DNA of 64,000 bases, taken from the NCBI GenBank assembly GCA_902729315.2, contig LR746272.1, forward strand, positions 6,201,827-6,265,826, written 5' to 3'. Position numbers and translations under genes: made by a program. Below are positions 63,623-64,000 of the stretch, piece by piece. Under the pieces are notes generated by a model that saw only the letters and a list, made by a program, of their open reading frames with translations, had not been told where the DNA came from and made no database searches. Source of the DNA: Spirodela intermedia (lineage: Eukaryota > Streptophyta > Magnoliopsida > Alismatales > Araceae). The first letter of the stretch is position 1. Each line of letters begins with the position of its first letter.

Positions 63623-64000
63623 TGTTGAGGGGGAGGAGGTGGGAAGGAATACTGAAATCTCAAAGCATGCCAGCCACGTCATGCAATCTAGAACATTTAT
63701 TTTCCTTCTCTGCTACACTTCTCTTTTCTCTGTTCTTGATACAGCCCTCTAATACCTCCCTTTTCCTCTCATGCATCTACAGCCTGTAGTCGAGATAACA
63801 CATGGTCTGGAGCTCTGATAGACGCCCAGCACTCGTGGAAGAAGTAACACGAAATGAACACGAAATGAAAGGTACAGGAGGACATATATGTAAACATGTA
63901 AGGTATACATGTTATTAACTACATCTCGACAACACTCCCTCAAGCTTATGAGTGGATGTCATCCATTCCCAGCTTAGGAATAATCTTCTGCAGTTGTGTA
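63623..64000 (-). mobile_element. Ty1/copia 3' LTR and 3' end of the element (runs off the window)
   Basis: On the minus strand, internal text with gctgggaatggatgacatcc and a polypurine-like cttgaggga tract leads into TGTTGTCGAG at 63934. The LTR ends in CAACA at 63623, giving about 312 bp with TGTTG/CAACA inverted ends. The KLGMDDI reading just before the LTR matches the usual copia polyprotein end. The main body lies beyond 64000. It is inserted in or just 5' of the TOM1-like gene. Confidence 0.7.

Noticed and set aside
1-64000. CRISPR arrays, operons, riboswitches, rRNA or organellar blocks
   Set aside because: No regularly spaced repeats, no clustered intronless prokaryote-like genes and no rRNA-like sequence were seen; the gene structure is plainly plant nuclear.

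Overview
This window is nuclear DNA from a flowering plant. The genes are split by GT..AG introns, two of them over 10 kb long, and LTR-retrotransposon debris and microsatellites lie between and inside them. Strong GC contrast (a GC-rich, intronless LRR gene and a GC-rich SPX gene embedded in very AT-rich DNA) suggests a monocot. I cannot name the species. There are no operons, CRISPR arrays or other prokaryotic features.

Layout. (1) 982-15605, minus strand: an At2g01220-type protein with an N-terminal CinA-like domain and a C-terminal nucleotidylyltransferase domain. Nine exons could be joined in phase; the 3' end lies beyond base 1. Its 6.7-kb third intron holds a decayed, internally inverted Ty3/gypsy chromovirus (about 5.3-8.8 kb). 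(2) 15606-19704: intergenic DNA between two divergent genes. (3) 19705-21105, plus strand: an intronless secreted LRR protein. (4) About 21.1-35.2 kb: AT-rich DNA with eroded Ty1/copia remains and one GC-richer island. (5) 35198-36201, minus strand: a three-exon SPX protein of phosphate signalling, with PHR-type P1BS motifs upstream. (6) 37541-49822, minus strand: the U1 snRNP splicing factor PRP39 in ten exons, with a long Gln-rich C-terminal exon. (7) About 49.8-56.4 kb: probable PRP39 promoter/5' UTR, then AT-rich repeat DNA holding an inverted second copy of a repeat seen near 27.5-28.2 kb, and a TC/AC microsatellite. (8) 56435-62918, minus strand: a multi-pass membrane protein of the THH1/TOM1/TOM3 (DUF1084) family, 5' end outside the window. 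One intron holds a solo LTR with a perfect 5-bp target duplication. (9) 63623-64000: an LTR and the 3' end of a Ty1/copia element running off the right edge.

The four multi-exon genes are all on the minus strand; only the LRR gene is on the plus strand. The genes belong to unrelated pathways (nucleotide metabolism, extracellular recognition, phosphate sensing, pre-mRNA splicing, membrane trafficking) and do not form a functional cluster. I found no convincing new multi-gene system. The most unusual points are the inverted chromovirus inside a giant intron, the phosphate-response motifs upstream of SPX, the large Gln-rich tail on PRP39, and an unassigned 120-codon frame inside a PRP39 intron. 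Exon borders were read by eye and may be off by one or two bases.
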